Assembly (NCBI RefSeq): GCF_006149005.1
Contig: NZ_VBSL01000003.1
Location: 248,001 to 312,000, forward strand
Length of the DNA: 64,000 nucleotides
Source of the DNA: Larkinella sp. C7
Lineage (GTDB): Bacteria > Bacteroidota > Bacteroidia > Cytophagales > Spirosomataceae
Direction: 5' to 3'
Shown piece after piece: positions 55,976 to 63,170 of the stretch. The notes under the pieces are model-generated. The model did not search any database. It was not told the DNA's origin and worked only from the letters and a program-made list of their open reading frames with translations. Numbering within the stretch: the first letter of the stretch is position 1; every line of letters starts with the position of its first letter. Both the position numbers and the translations under genes were made by a program.

Positions 55976-57343
55976 TTATAAATCGAACGATTCCAGGTGG
56001 GTTGGGGTCGATTCCAACTGGGTGAGGTCTGCCACCGTTTCGTGTTTGCGGATGAGGTGTGGCTGGCCGTCCTGATCGATGAGCACGATGTTGGGGCGAA
56101 GGGCGATAAACTGCATCCACTGCGTCATGTTATAGGCCCCGACCCGGTGTACAACCATCTGATCGCCTTTGTTCAGGGGTGGGAGTTTTACATTCTCGCG
56201 CACAACGTCGATGTTCATGCAAAGTGGTCCATACAAAACCGCATCTTCGGCATACTGACTGCAGTCCTGGGCGGGCGAAACGGCGTGTTCATACCAGAAT
56301 GACGTAAAGAGCAAATTGACCCCAAAATCCATGATGGTAGCCCGCCGACCGTCCGACAACCGCTTGTTGGCCAGTACAGTACCGAGCAGATAGCCCGCAT
56401 CGTCGATTAAAGCCCGGCCTGTTTCCAGAATCAGCAATGGCAATTCTTCCGACCGGAAACCGGCTTTAATGAGCGTCGTGCAGATCTGTTCGGCATACTC
56501 GTGAAAAGAGGGCGTAATGTCGGTTCCGCTCAGATAAGCGCCTTTCAGCGTATTTCTTGAGGCAAATCCACCGCCCATGTCGAGGTACTGAATGTCTAAA
56601 CCGAACTGCCGTTTGATATTCAGGGCGAGGTCGGCCATTTTCGAAGCCGCTACCGCATAGGCGCTGGTGGTCAGCATAAAAGTGCCAATGTGGCAATGCA
56701 AGCCCACCAGATCCATTTTGTCGGTCTGGATGATTTTGGTAATGGCATCCCACGCCTGGCCATTTTCGTAGTTGAAGCCGAAGCGATCCCACATGGGCAG
56801 AACGCCCGTGTCCATGTTCACACGGATCGCTACTTTCGGACGTTTGCCGAGTTTGGTACTGACCTCGATTAATCCGTACAGTTCGTCGAAATGGTCAATG
56901 TGGATCGGCGAATTATTCAACACCGCCACTCGGTGGTCGTCAGCGGTTTTGTCGGGACCGTTAAATAGGATCTTGTCGCCGGGCACGCCGTTGCCCAGTG
57001 CTTTTTCATATTCAAAGCGTGATACCACTTCGGCCCAGGAACCTTCCTGGTGAAAAACGCGGCAAACGGCGTTCATGTAATTGGTCTTATAGGACCAGGC
57101 AAACTGCACATTCGGATAGCGGTTGGCGAACGCATTGTAAGCTTCCTGATACGTCTGGCGGATGGTGCGTTCTGAAATCACAAACAGCGGAGAGCCGAAC
57201 CGGGCCGTCAGGTCCTTCACAGCCAGACCATCGATGTGTGTATGGGGAATAAAGCCGGTTTGCGCTCCGAATTTATTGGTAATACCCGCATTAAGTTGCT
57301 TAATGACCGGGCGTTCGTATTTTAATTTTTGCAAGGTTTCCAT
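55976..57343 (-). CDS. Fold-type III PLP-dependent decarboxylase-like enzyme
   Basis: 455 residues of the LysA/ornithine-decarboxylase fold. PLP Lys is K86 in FAWSYKTNYM. Also present: GLHCHIG, YLDMGGGFASR, LILETGRALIDDAGYLL, GPLCMNID and VGAYNMTQW. Family members decarboxylate diaminopimelate, ornithine/arginine or related amino acids, with some acting as racemases. Because it sits with an ATP-grasp ligase and a PqqD-like protein, a role in making or modifying a small amino-acid conjugate is likely rather than lysine synthesis. Gap to the ATP-grasp gene 26 bp. Confidence 0.88.
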   Translation of the reverse strand: METLQKLKYERPVIKQLNAGITNKFGAQTGFIPHTHIDGLAVKDLTARFGSPLFVISERTIRQTYQEAYNAFANRYPNVQFAWSYKTNYMNAVCRVFHQEGSWAEVVSRFEYEKALGNGVPGDKILFNGPDKTADDHRVAVLNNSPIHIDHFDELYGLIEVSTKLGKRPKVAIRVNMDTGVLPMWDRFGFNYENGQAWDAITKIIQTDKMDLVGLHCHIGTFMLTTSAYAVAASKMADLALNIKRQFGLDIQYLDMGGGFASRNTLKGAYLSGTDITPSFHEYAEQICTTLIKAGFRSEELPLLILETGRALIDDAGYLLGTVLANKRLSDGRRATIMDFGVNLLFTSFWYEHAVSPAQDCSQYAEDAVLYGPLCMNIDVVRENVKLPPLNKGDQMVVHRVGAYNMTQWMQFIALRPNIVLIDQDGQPHLIRKHETVADLTQLESTPTHLESFDL

Positions 57344-57347
57344 TTTT

Positions 57348-57367
57348 AATGAGTGATTGAGTGAATG
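57348..57367. repeat. Partial copy of the GAGTGAAT octamer tract
   Basis: AATGAGTGATTGAGTGAATG, the same 8-mer word as in the inverted repeat at 47095-47184, in the gap between the ATP-grasp and decarboxylase genes. The opposing arm is missing. Confidence 0.55.
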
Positions 57368-57369
57368 GT

Positions 57370-58443
57370 TTACGCCAGTTCCAGCGGACGGATGGCCACT
57401 TCGCCCGTGGTGGCGATTTCCTGAAAGCGGCTCAGGTCGCAGATCATATCCCAGGAATATCGAACGAACATTTTGCCCGCTTCATAGTCTTGCTGCGGGT
57501 CCACGTCCTGGCCCAGGGCCAGCCGCACCAGCATTTCGGGGTGGTTTTGCCCGCAGGCCGTTGCCAGATAAACCCAGGCCGGAAAACGGGGATTAATTTC
57601 GATCAGGTAGACGTTGCCGGAGCTGTCTTCCTTCATCAGTTCAAGCTCCAGACCGCCACCCCAGCGGGTTTGCGTAACCACCTCACGGGCCATGTCAAGC
57701 AGATTTTCATCGTCGATCGAAACACCGGCCCATCCTTTGCCCGTGGCCGTTATGTAGGTTTTTCGCATCGCTACGGCGCCCATAAGTCGCCCTTTTCCGT
57801 CGCCGAGGGCGGTGATGTTGTACTCCTGGCCTTTTATGAATTGCTGGAGAATGATCGGGGTGCCCCATTTGGTCGCCAGTTTATGGAAGTAACCGTGGGC
57901 CTGTTCGGCAGTTTGGGCGACGTAGGCTTCGTAAAATTTGCCTTTTACTACCACCGGGTAGCTAAATTCACTGAGTGCCTGCGCCAGTTCGTCGGTGTTG
58001 AAAACCGTCAAACTTTTCGGAACGTCGATGTGAAAGCGTTCGCCAAATTCAACCAATTTACCTTTGAGCCGGGCATCGAACTGCTCCTGCGTGGGCAGCA
58101 AAGTCCGAATGCCCATCCGCGTCAGCCGATCGCTGATTTTGATAAAACTGAACAATTCCGCATCAAAATTGGGAATAATCAAATCAAGTTGTTCCTGTTC
58201 GTGGATGTAGGCCAGCCGCGAGAGCAGGGTCTCGTGGCCCAGCGACGGATACGGAATGGCGTAAACCATGTCAACCATGCCGTCCATGTAAACGCCTGGT
58301 TCGAGGTTTTCGTAAGAGAGCCCGATAATCCGGACGGCGAGGTGACGGCTTTCGCGCAGACTGCGGATGACGGGAATGCCGGGGCCGGGATTGTCGGAAT
58401 TGTTGAGGCCCGTGACCGCGATGGTGAGGGGTATCTTTTTCAT
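57370..58443 (-). CDS. ATP-grasp ligase-like protein
   Basis: 357 residues. N-terminal preATP-grasp Rossmann region (IPLTIAVTGLNNSDNPGPG) and an ATP-grasp core with the lysine strand PVVVKGKFYEAYVA, the triad-forming stretch GTPIILQQFIKGQEYNI, and the metal site GLELELMKEDSSGNVYLIEINPRFP (E/N ligands in LIEINPRF). Members join a carboxylate to an amine using ATP. The substrate is not identifiable. The start overlaps the PqqD-like stop by 4 bp, so the two proteins are made together, and the PqqD-like protein may present a peptide or leader to it. Confidence 0.9.
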   Translation of the reverse strand: MKKIPLTIAVTGLNNSDNPGPGIPVIRSLRESRHLAVRIIGLSYENLEPGVYMDGMVDMVYAIPYPSLGHETLLSRLAYIHEQEQLDLIIPNFDAELFSFIKISDRLTRMGIRTLLPTQEQFDARLKGKLVEFGERFHIDVPKSLTVFNTDELAQALSEFSYPVVVKGKFYEAYVAQTAEQAHGYFHKLATKWGTPIILQQFIKGQEYNITALGDGKGRLMGAVAMRKTYITATGKGWAGVSIDDENLLDMAREVVTQTRWGGGLELELMKEDSSGNVYLIEINPRFPAWVYLATACGQNHPEMLVRLALGQDVDPQQDYEAGKMFVRYSWDMICDLSRFQEIATTGEVAIRPLELA

Positions 58444-58682
58444 GCTTCGATCAGGTTTTGTTGGTTCAGCATTTTGATGAAGTCATACAGGTCTTTCTCA
58501 CAGGTCGCTTCGTCGATTTCGTATTTTTCCAGAAGCAGCGCCTTCATTTCGGTATCCGTTTGACCTTCCCGGAGCCAGTTGAGAATCTGGGTGCCAGTCG
58601 GGTTTGTCGAGAACGAATCCCCCCGCGACGCGTTAAAAACAAAGCCGTTTTCGCTAATGGCAACGCTTTTTTTGAGTTTCAT
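58440..58682 (-). CDS. PqqD-like small protein (RRE-type fold)
   Basis: 80 residues from ATG 58682; an ORF start at 58763 would add an unlikely 27-residue extension. Pattern of PqqD-like proteins: two beta strands (SVAISENGFVFNA, SRGDSFSTNPTGTQI), then helices (NWLREGQTDTEMKALLLEKY, EATCEKDLYDFIKMLNQQ). In RiPP systems such domains bind a leader peptide and bring it to the modifying enzyme. It is the first gene of the operon and ends overlapping the ATP-grasp gene (ATGA). No precursor peptide gene is seen upstream. Confidence 0.85.
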   Translation of the reverse strand: MKLKKSVAISENGFVFNASRGDSFSTNPTGTQILNWLREGQTDTEMKALLLEKYEIDEATCEKDLYDFIKMLNQQNLIEA

Positions 58683-58766
58683 AAAGAAGTTGGCATTTAA
58701 GTGACATCTGCAGTAAAGACGACGTCTAATAGAGAAAACCTTCGGACGATTCAACCAAAACACCGA

Positions 58767-58803
58767 ATCGTTCAGTAAACGGACCTATCGTTTCAGCTAA
58801 CGG
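58767..58803 (+). promoter_or_regulatory. Direct repeat, probable LytTR binding site
   Basis: ATCGTTCAGTAAACGG (58767) and ATCGTTTCAGCTAACGG (58787) are direct repeats about 20 bp apart, two helical turns, ending 3 bp before the LytTR start. LytTR proteins bind such repeats. A degenerate third copy may lie at about 58745. Suggests autoregulation and control of the divergent PqqD operon. Confidence 0.6.
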
Positions 58804-58806
58804 AAC

Positions 58807-59538
58807 ATGACGACCAACGCCTTTGAATCGCTCCATTGTCTGATTTATGAAGATACTTTTGACGCTGGTCGCTGGCTCAAACAAGGGCTGCCCGGTTTGT
58901 CGGAGAAACCGCTGATTCGGGTTGTCAGCGAAATAAAGCAATTGGAACAGCGGCTCCGGGAAGACGATTATCATCTGGCATTTCTGGTGGTCAGCCAATT
59001 GGAAATCAACGATTTCTTGTTTATCCAGAAGCTGGATTTCTGCCCTCCCTTTCTCGTATGCAGTTCCAATCGGGCCGTAGCCGCCGATGCCTTCGTATTG
59101 GGGGCGTCCGGTTTTTTGTCCAGCGAAATCCAGCCGAAACACCTGAGTCAGCAGATTGGGCAGCTATTGGCAAAAAATACGATGAGTCTGGGCGTTGGTC
59201 AGCGCCACCGGGCTCAGATGCCTTTTATCTTTGTCAAATCGGATTATAAACTGGTTCGACTTAATTTCGACGATATTCTGTTTGTCGAAGGGTTGGGTGA
59301 ATACCTCCGAATCTATACGGATACCGCCAAGTATGTTGTATTACAGTCCTTTTCCCGACTCATGGAAGTACTGCCTACCCAGCAGTTCCTGCGGATTCAT
59401 CGTTCATACCTCGTCAACCTGTATAAAATCAATTTCATCCAGAACAATGTAGTATCGGTTGGAAACCATCAACTACCGATCAGCAAAAGCCAAAAGAAAC
59501 CTTTTCTGGAATTGATTGAACAGGTGGGGCTCTTATAA
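58807..59538 (+). CDS. LytTR response-regulator-like protein with pseudo-receiver
   Basis: 243 residues. C-terminal LytTR DNA-binding domain (residues ~140-240: IFVKSDYKLVRLNFDDILFV, FLRIHRSYLVNLYKI, LPISKSQKKPFLE). The N-terminal receiver fold is degenerate: the phospho-Asp position reads FLVVSQLE (V61) and the conserved Lys is replaced (GFLSSEIQP). It therefore should not be phosphorylated, or uses another signal. No histidine kinase is adjacent. Divergent from the PqqD-like operon across 124 bp, so it is the likely regulator of that operon. Confidence 0.88.
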   Translation: MTTNAFESLHCLIYEDTFDAGRWLKQGLPGLSEKPLIRVVSEIKQLEQRLREDDYHLAFLVVSQLEINDFLFIQKLDFCPPFLVCSSNRAVAADAFVLGASGFLSSEIQPKHLSQQIGQLLAKNTMSLGVGQRHRAQMPFIFVKSDYKLVRLNFDDILFVEGLGEYLRIYTDTAKYVVLQSFSRLMEVLPTQQFLRIHRSYLVNLYKINFIQNNVVSVGNHQLPISKSQKKPFLELIEQVGLL

Positions 59539-59562
59539 CAATACCTTGGATAGCAGCCAGGA

Positions 59563-60159
59563 ATGAACGAAGGACATGATCTATTTTTAGCAATTCAGGG
59601 CATCCGGGAAGGCAACGAAACGGATTTCCGGCGCTTTTATGAGCAGACTAAAAACCGGGTGTACAACCTGGTGCTGGGCTATGTGCGCAACCGCGAAGAC
59701 GCCGAAGAAATTATGCAGGATGTATTTCTGGAAGTATTTCTTTCGTCCCATACGTTCAAAGGCGATGCCAGCGTAACGACCTGGCTATACCGCATTGCCG
59801 TCAATAAGTCGCTTGATTTTCTGAAACACCGGAAACGGCAAAAACGCTTTGCTTTCTTCACGAGCCTGTTCGACACCCAATCGGGCGAAGTGCTGCACCA
59901 GCCCACCGACTTTTTTCATCCCGGTATTGCACTCGAAAACCAGGAGAACGCGGCCCGGCTTTTCCGGGCCATCGATACCCTTCCCGACAAACAAAAAACC
60001 GCTTACCTGCTCACAAAAGTGGAAGGGCTGAGTAACATCGAAACCGCAGCCATCCTGACCACCAGCGTGGGGGCGGTGGAATCGCTTTTGCAGCGGGCAA
60101 CCGAAAATCTGAAGAAACAATTGGCCCGCGTTTACAAATCCATAAATGAGGGCGGTTAA
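59563..60159 (+). CDS. ECF-type RNA polymerase sigma factor
   Basis: 198 residues. Region 2 (FRRFYEQTKNRVYNLVLGYV, NREDAEEIMQDVFLEVFL, TWLYRIAVNKSLDFLKHRKR) and region 4 (LPDKQKTAYLLTKVEGLSNIE, SVGAVESLLQRATENLKK) match ECF sigmas of the Bacteroidota group. It begins 24 bp after the LytTR gene and is followed by a gene for a one-pass membrane protein in anti-sigma position. Likely governs the envelope or metal genes downstream. Confidence 0.93.
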   Translation: MNEGHDLFLAIQGIREGNETDFRRFYEQTKNRVYNLVLGYVRNREDAEEIMQDVFLEVFLSSHTFKGDASVTTWLYRIAVNKSLDFLKHRKRQKRFAFFTSLFDTQSGEVLHQPTDFFHPGIALENQENAARLFRAIDTLPDKQKTAYLLTKVEGLSNIETAAILTTSVGAVESLLQRATENLKKQLARVYKSINEGG

Positions 60160-60259
60160 ATCCAACCCGACTCGTTGGCACTATTGATGCAGAATAAGGT
60201 AAGTAACAAATCTTTATCGTAACCCGCAGGAATCGATTATACTTGTCGTCTCAACCGCT

Positions 60260-60559
60260 ATGGAACCTAAAAAAGAGCAATGGATTAACGATATACTGAA
60301 CAGTACGGATGGAATGCAGCGGGCAGAACCTGGGGCTTTTCTGTTTGCCAAAATCCGTAATCGGCTACCATCGGGTGCCCCGCCGGTGTATGTCTCGCCC
60401 GTAACCGTGTGGCTGACCGTCGCCACTTTCGCCTTGCTGATCCTGCTCAACTGGCGGGTGGTAGATTGGCCGTCAAATGCTGCGCCCTCCCAATCCACAG
60501 ATTTAACCCACGTTGCCACGGAGCTGAATCTTTTCCCGACAGGCAATCAACTCTATTAA
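60260..60559 (+). CDS. Single-pass membrane protein, putative anti-sigma partner
   Basis: 99 residues. N-terminal cytoplasmic helix (KEQWINDILNSTDGMQRAEPG, AFLFAKIRNRL), one membrane segment (PVTVWLTVATFALLILLNW, about 47-65) and a short periplasmic tail. The layout and position after an ECF sigma gene fit a minimal anti-sigma factor, although the zinc motif HxxxCxxC is absent. It is followed at 3 bp by the Spy-like gene, with which it is probably co-translated. Confidence 0.6.
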   Translation: MEPKKEQWINDILNSTDGMQRAEPGAFLFAKIRNRLPSGAPPVYVSPVTVWLTVATFALLILLNWRVVDWPSNAAPSQSTDLTHVATELNLFPTGNQLY

Positions 60560-60562
60560 AAG

Positions 60563-61084
60563 ATGGAGCGGACAAAATTGCTGACTTTTGCAGTTGCCGG
60601 ACTGATCCTGCTCAATCTGGCAACCATTGGCTTTCTGGTGTTTAGTCCGGGCGGAGGTCCGCATTCCGGTCGGCCAAACGGCCCCCAGGGTCGGGAAGAA
60701 CCCGCCAGAATCATCATCGCACGGCTTCGTCTCGACCCGAATCAGCAACAGGCTTACCAAAAACTGATCGAAGAGCACCGGAAACAGGTAAACAGGCTGA
60801 CTGAACAGATGAAACAACTGCACCAGCGGTATTACGGTCTGTTGGCGGCCACAACCTCCGACTCGGCCCGGCAAACGGTTTTGAGCCAACAAATTGCCGA
60901 CAACCAGAAAGCACAGGCGGAATTAAATTTCCGGCATTTTGAGCAAATCAAAGCCTTGTGTCGCCCCGATCAGCAAGCCGATTTTCGGGCGTTGGCAGAC
61001 GACCTGGCAGGTTTGTTCGGTCGGCATCAACCACCCCGGCCGGGTGTCGGAGGGCCGCCAGAAAATTTTCCGCACAGGCCGTAG
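60563..61084 (+). CDS. Spy/CpxP-like periplasmic sensor/chaperone
   Basis: 173 residues. N-terminal membrane anchor or signal (LLTFAVAGLILLNLATIGFL), then a Gly/Pro linker and long helices in the Spy/CpxP/CnrX pattern (REEPARIIIARLRLDPNQQQAYQKL, HRKQVNRLTEQMKQLHQRYY, LCRPDQQADFRALADDL). A His/Pro-rich tail (RHQPPRPGVGGPPENFPHRP) could bind metal. Such proteins sense or buffer envelope stress, including excess metal, via an ECF sigma, matching the neighbouring sigma factor. Confidence 0.85.
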   Translation: MERTKLLTFAVAGLILLNLATIGFLVFSPGGGPHSGRPNGPQGREEPARIIIARLRLDPNQQQAYQKLIEEHRKQVNRLTEQMKQLHQRYYGLLAATTSDSARQTVLSQQIADNQKAQAELNFRHFEQIKALCRPDQQADFRALADDLAGLFGRHQPPRPGVGGPPENFPHRP

Positions 61085-61133
61085 GAATTCCGTTGGTGGC
61101 ATCGTCTAACGGTAAAATTAACCACCAACCACC

Positions 61134-61928
61134 ATGAATCGACTCCTGTTCTGCGCTTTTTTCTCGGCCCTGGGCCTTACCCTTTCCGCCTGCCATAATC
61201 GTGAAGACGAAGCGTCGCCTTCTACGGGCACAACAACCGGCACCAGCAGCACGACGACCACCGTTGGCGCGGGCGTTCCGGAGGTGTATAAAAAAATCTA
61301 TGGAGCCACCAGCATCACGACTGACGGAACGTATGTAACCATCAAAACGACCGGAACACCCGACCACAAAAGTGTTTATTATGCCACCACGAACAGTTTG
61401 TACGAAACGTTTTCGGGCAAAACCTTCGGCGATAACACGTTTTCCAAAAACCCCAACTCCATTGCGACGCAGAATTTTACGTTTAAGATACCGCTGAATC
61501 CGAAAGTGGCATCCACGCATTCGGCCACCAACCTGGGGGCTATCGGTGTTTCGCTCAATGGGGTTCCTTTTTTTAACCAATACGCCGGTCCCAACCAGCC
61601 GCTCTCCGGCGAAATTGTCTCTTTCGATCAGTGGTGGGGCCACCCGGCTCCCACGAGCGAATACCACTACCACGTCGAACCGAAATACCTGACCACCGTG
61701 AAAGCCACCAAATCTTCCCTGCTGGGCTTTTTATTGGACGGTTTTCCGGTTTACGGACCGGAAGAGAATGGCGCTTTGGTTGCCAGTTCGTCGCTGGATG
61801 CGTATCACGGCCACACGCACGCAACGGCTGATTATCCCAACGGTATTTACCATTACCACATCACGGCGTCGGACCCATACATCAACGGAAGTGGCTATTA
61901 TGGCACGGCGGGTACATTTTCCAAATAA
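61134..61928 (+). CDS. YHYH-domain lipoprotein
   Basis: 264 residues, lipobox LTLSAC followed by a Ser/Thr/Gly linker (TTTGTSSTTTTVG). The YHYH motif occurs twice (EYHYHVEP, IYHYHITAS), and His-rich DAYHGHTHA lies between. Family function unknown; histidine pairs suggest metal binding. Its stop is 29 bp inside the next gene, so the two are translated together. Part of the sigma/Spy-like/SCO1 cluster. Confidence 0.9.
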   Translation: MNRLLFCAFFSALGLTLSACHNREDEASPSTGTTTGTSSTTTTVGAGVPEVYKKIYGATSITTDGTYVTIKTTGTPDHKSVYYATTNSLYETFSGKTFGDNTFSKNPNSIATQNFTFKIPLNPKVASTHSATNLGAIGVSLNGVPFFNQYAGPNQPLSGEIVSFDQWWGHPAPTSEYHYHVEPKYLTTVKATKSSLLGFLLDGFPVYGPEENGALVASSSLDAYHGHTHATADYPNGIYHYHITASDPYINGSGYYGTAGTFSK

Positions 61929-62484
61929 AATTCTGGCACTTCTGGCCCTGCTGGTCGCATGTTCCGACTCAAACGAGTCGGAACAGATGCCGGTCGTTAA
62001 CGCTGCGGACGTAAAAATTCAGGCACAAAATGGCGTGGCTTTCGCCGACAACCGACCGTTTACCGGCATCGTCTACACCTTGTGGCAGAACAAAAAAGAC
62101 ACGGCGGAAATTGTCGGTTTCCGGAATGGCGTCGAACACGGCGAATGGAAACGGTTTTATGAGTCCGGGAAATTGATGGAAAGACGGTTTTTCAGGAACG
62201 GAAAAAAAAACGGGGACTATGTTGCCTGGTGGCCCAACGGCCGTAAGAAACTGGACTACCATTTTGAAAATGGCGAATACCACGGGGTTTGTAAAGAATG
62301 GTCGGAGTCGGGATTGCTCCTGAAAGAAATGACGTATAAACAGGGTTACGAAGAGGGGCGTCAAAAAGCGTTTTATGATAACGGTAAGGTAAAAGCCAAT
62401 TACATCATCAGCGAAGGAAGAAGGTATGGGTTACTCGGAACAAAAAACTGCGTCAATGTGGCCGACAGCGTATTTAAGAACTAG
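61900..62484 (+). CDS. YwqK/MORN-repeat lipoprotein
   Basis: 194 residues from ATG 61900. A lipobox (LLVAC) ends the signal. The body is a series of MORN-like repeats (GEWKRFYESGKLMERRFFRNG, GDYVAWWPNGRKKLDYHFENG, GVCKEWSESGLLLKEM, GRQKAFYDNGKVKANY). In YwqK-like proteins these stack as a beta meander; the function is unclear. A longer in-frame start at 61768 is inside the YHYH gene and is rejected. It overlaps the YHYH gene by 29 bp and the SCO1 gene by about 29 bp. Confidence 0.88.
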   Translation: MARRVHFPNKILALLALLVACSDSNESEQMPVVNAADVKIQAQNGVAFADNRPFTGIVYTLWQNKKDTAEIVGFRNGVEHGEWKRFYESGKLMERRFFRNGKKNGDYVAWWPNGRKKLDYHFENGEYHGVCKEWSESGLLLKEMTYKQGYEEGRQKAFYDNGKVKANYIISEGRRYGLLGTKNCVNVADSVFKN

Positions 62485-63112
62485 CTTCTGGCTGTTTCTG
62501 GCAGTCTGTTTTGGCTGTAACCCGCCGGAAACCAACCCCGGATTACCGTATTACAACACCCCGGATTTTACACCCGTCTTTCTGGAATCGGCAGGCAGTG
62601 TGGCTGAAAAAATCCCCCATACCATCGCCGACTTTTCATTCAAAGATCAAAACGGCGTGACCATCAGCCAGAAGGATATTGAAGGTAAAATTCACGTCGC
62701 CGATTTTTTCTTTACTTCCTGCGGAGTCATCTGCCCTAAGATGACCAAACACCTGAAGATGGTCGAAAAGGCGTTCCCGAATGACCAAAACCTGGTTTTG
62801 CTTTCCTACAGCGTGACGCCCTGGATCGATACGGTTGCACGGTTGAAAAAATACAGCGAAGCCAACCGGATTCAATCGAAAACCTGGCATTTGCTGACGG
62901 GCCGAAAATCCGAGATTTACCAACTAGCGCGGCAATCCTACTTTGCCGAAGAAGAATTGGGGTTCAGCAAAGACAGTACCCAATTTCTGCACACCGAACA
63001 TTTTTTACTGGTCGATAAACAAAAACGCATCCGCGGCATTTATAATGGGACACTTGAACTAGAGATGCAGCAACTTATTGCTGACATAAAGACTTTGCAG
63101 CAGGAGCGTTGA
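62456..63112 (+). CDS. SCO1/SenC-family copper-delivery lipoprotein
   Basis: 218 residues from ATG 62456, which gives a proper signal and lipobox (CFGC at 18-21); the ATG at 62426 is less likely. Thioredoxin-like fold with the copper motif TSCGVICPKM (Cys 89 and Cys 93) and the distal His in STQFLHTEHFLLVDK. It delivers copper to the CuA centre of cytochrome oxidase or acts in thiol redox. It overlaps the YwqK-like gene, so it is co-translated with the YHYH and MORN genes. Confidence 0.92.
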   Translation: MWPTAYLRTSFWLFLAVCFGCNPPETNPGLPYYNTPDFTPVFLESAGSVAEKIPHTIADFSFKDQNGVTISQKDIEGKIHVADFFFTSCGVICPKMTKHLKMVEKAFPNDQNLVLLSYSVTPWIDTVARLKKYSEANRIQSKTWHLLTGRKSEIYQLARQSYFAEEELGFSKDSTQFLHTEHFLLVDKQKRIRGIYNGTLELEMQQLIADIKTLQQER

Positions 63113-63141
63113 AGGAAAGTTTCACCGGAATCGTACTTTTG
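63109..63141 (+). promoter_or_regulatory. Promoter of the FdhF-like gene
   Basis: TTG at 63109-63111, 22 nt, then TACTTTTG at 63134-63141, which matches TAnnTTTG. The start codon is 29 bp downstream. Spacing fits Bacteroidota promoters. The element overlaps the SCO1 stop, so the gene has its own promoter. Confidence 0.45.
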
Positions 63142-63170
63142 TTTTCACGCTACCGCAAAGAAAGCCCGTT

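Noticed and set aside
55976-57343. Assignment as diaminopimelate decarboxylase LysA
   Set aside because: The fold and motifs match the superfamily, but the operon context and N-terminal extension do not support lysine synthesis, so only the family is stated.
57361-58563. 400-codon plus-strand frame over the ATP-grasp gene
   Set aside because: Shadow frame; the minus strand has intact ATP-grasp motifs and operon overlaps.
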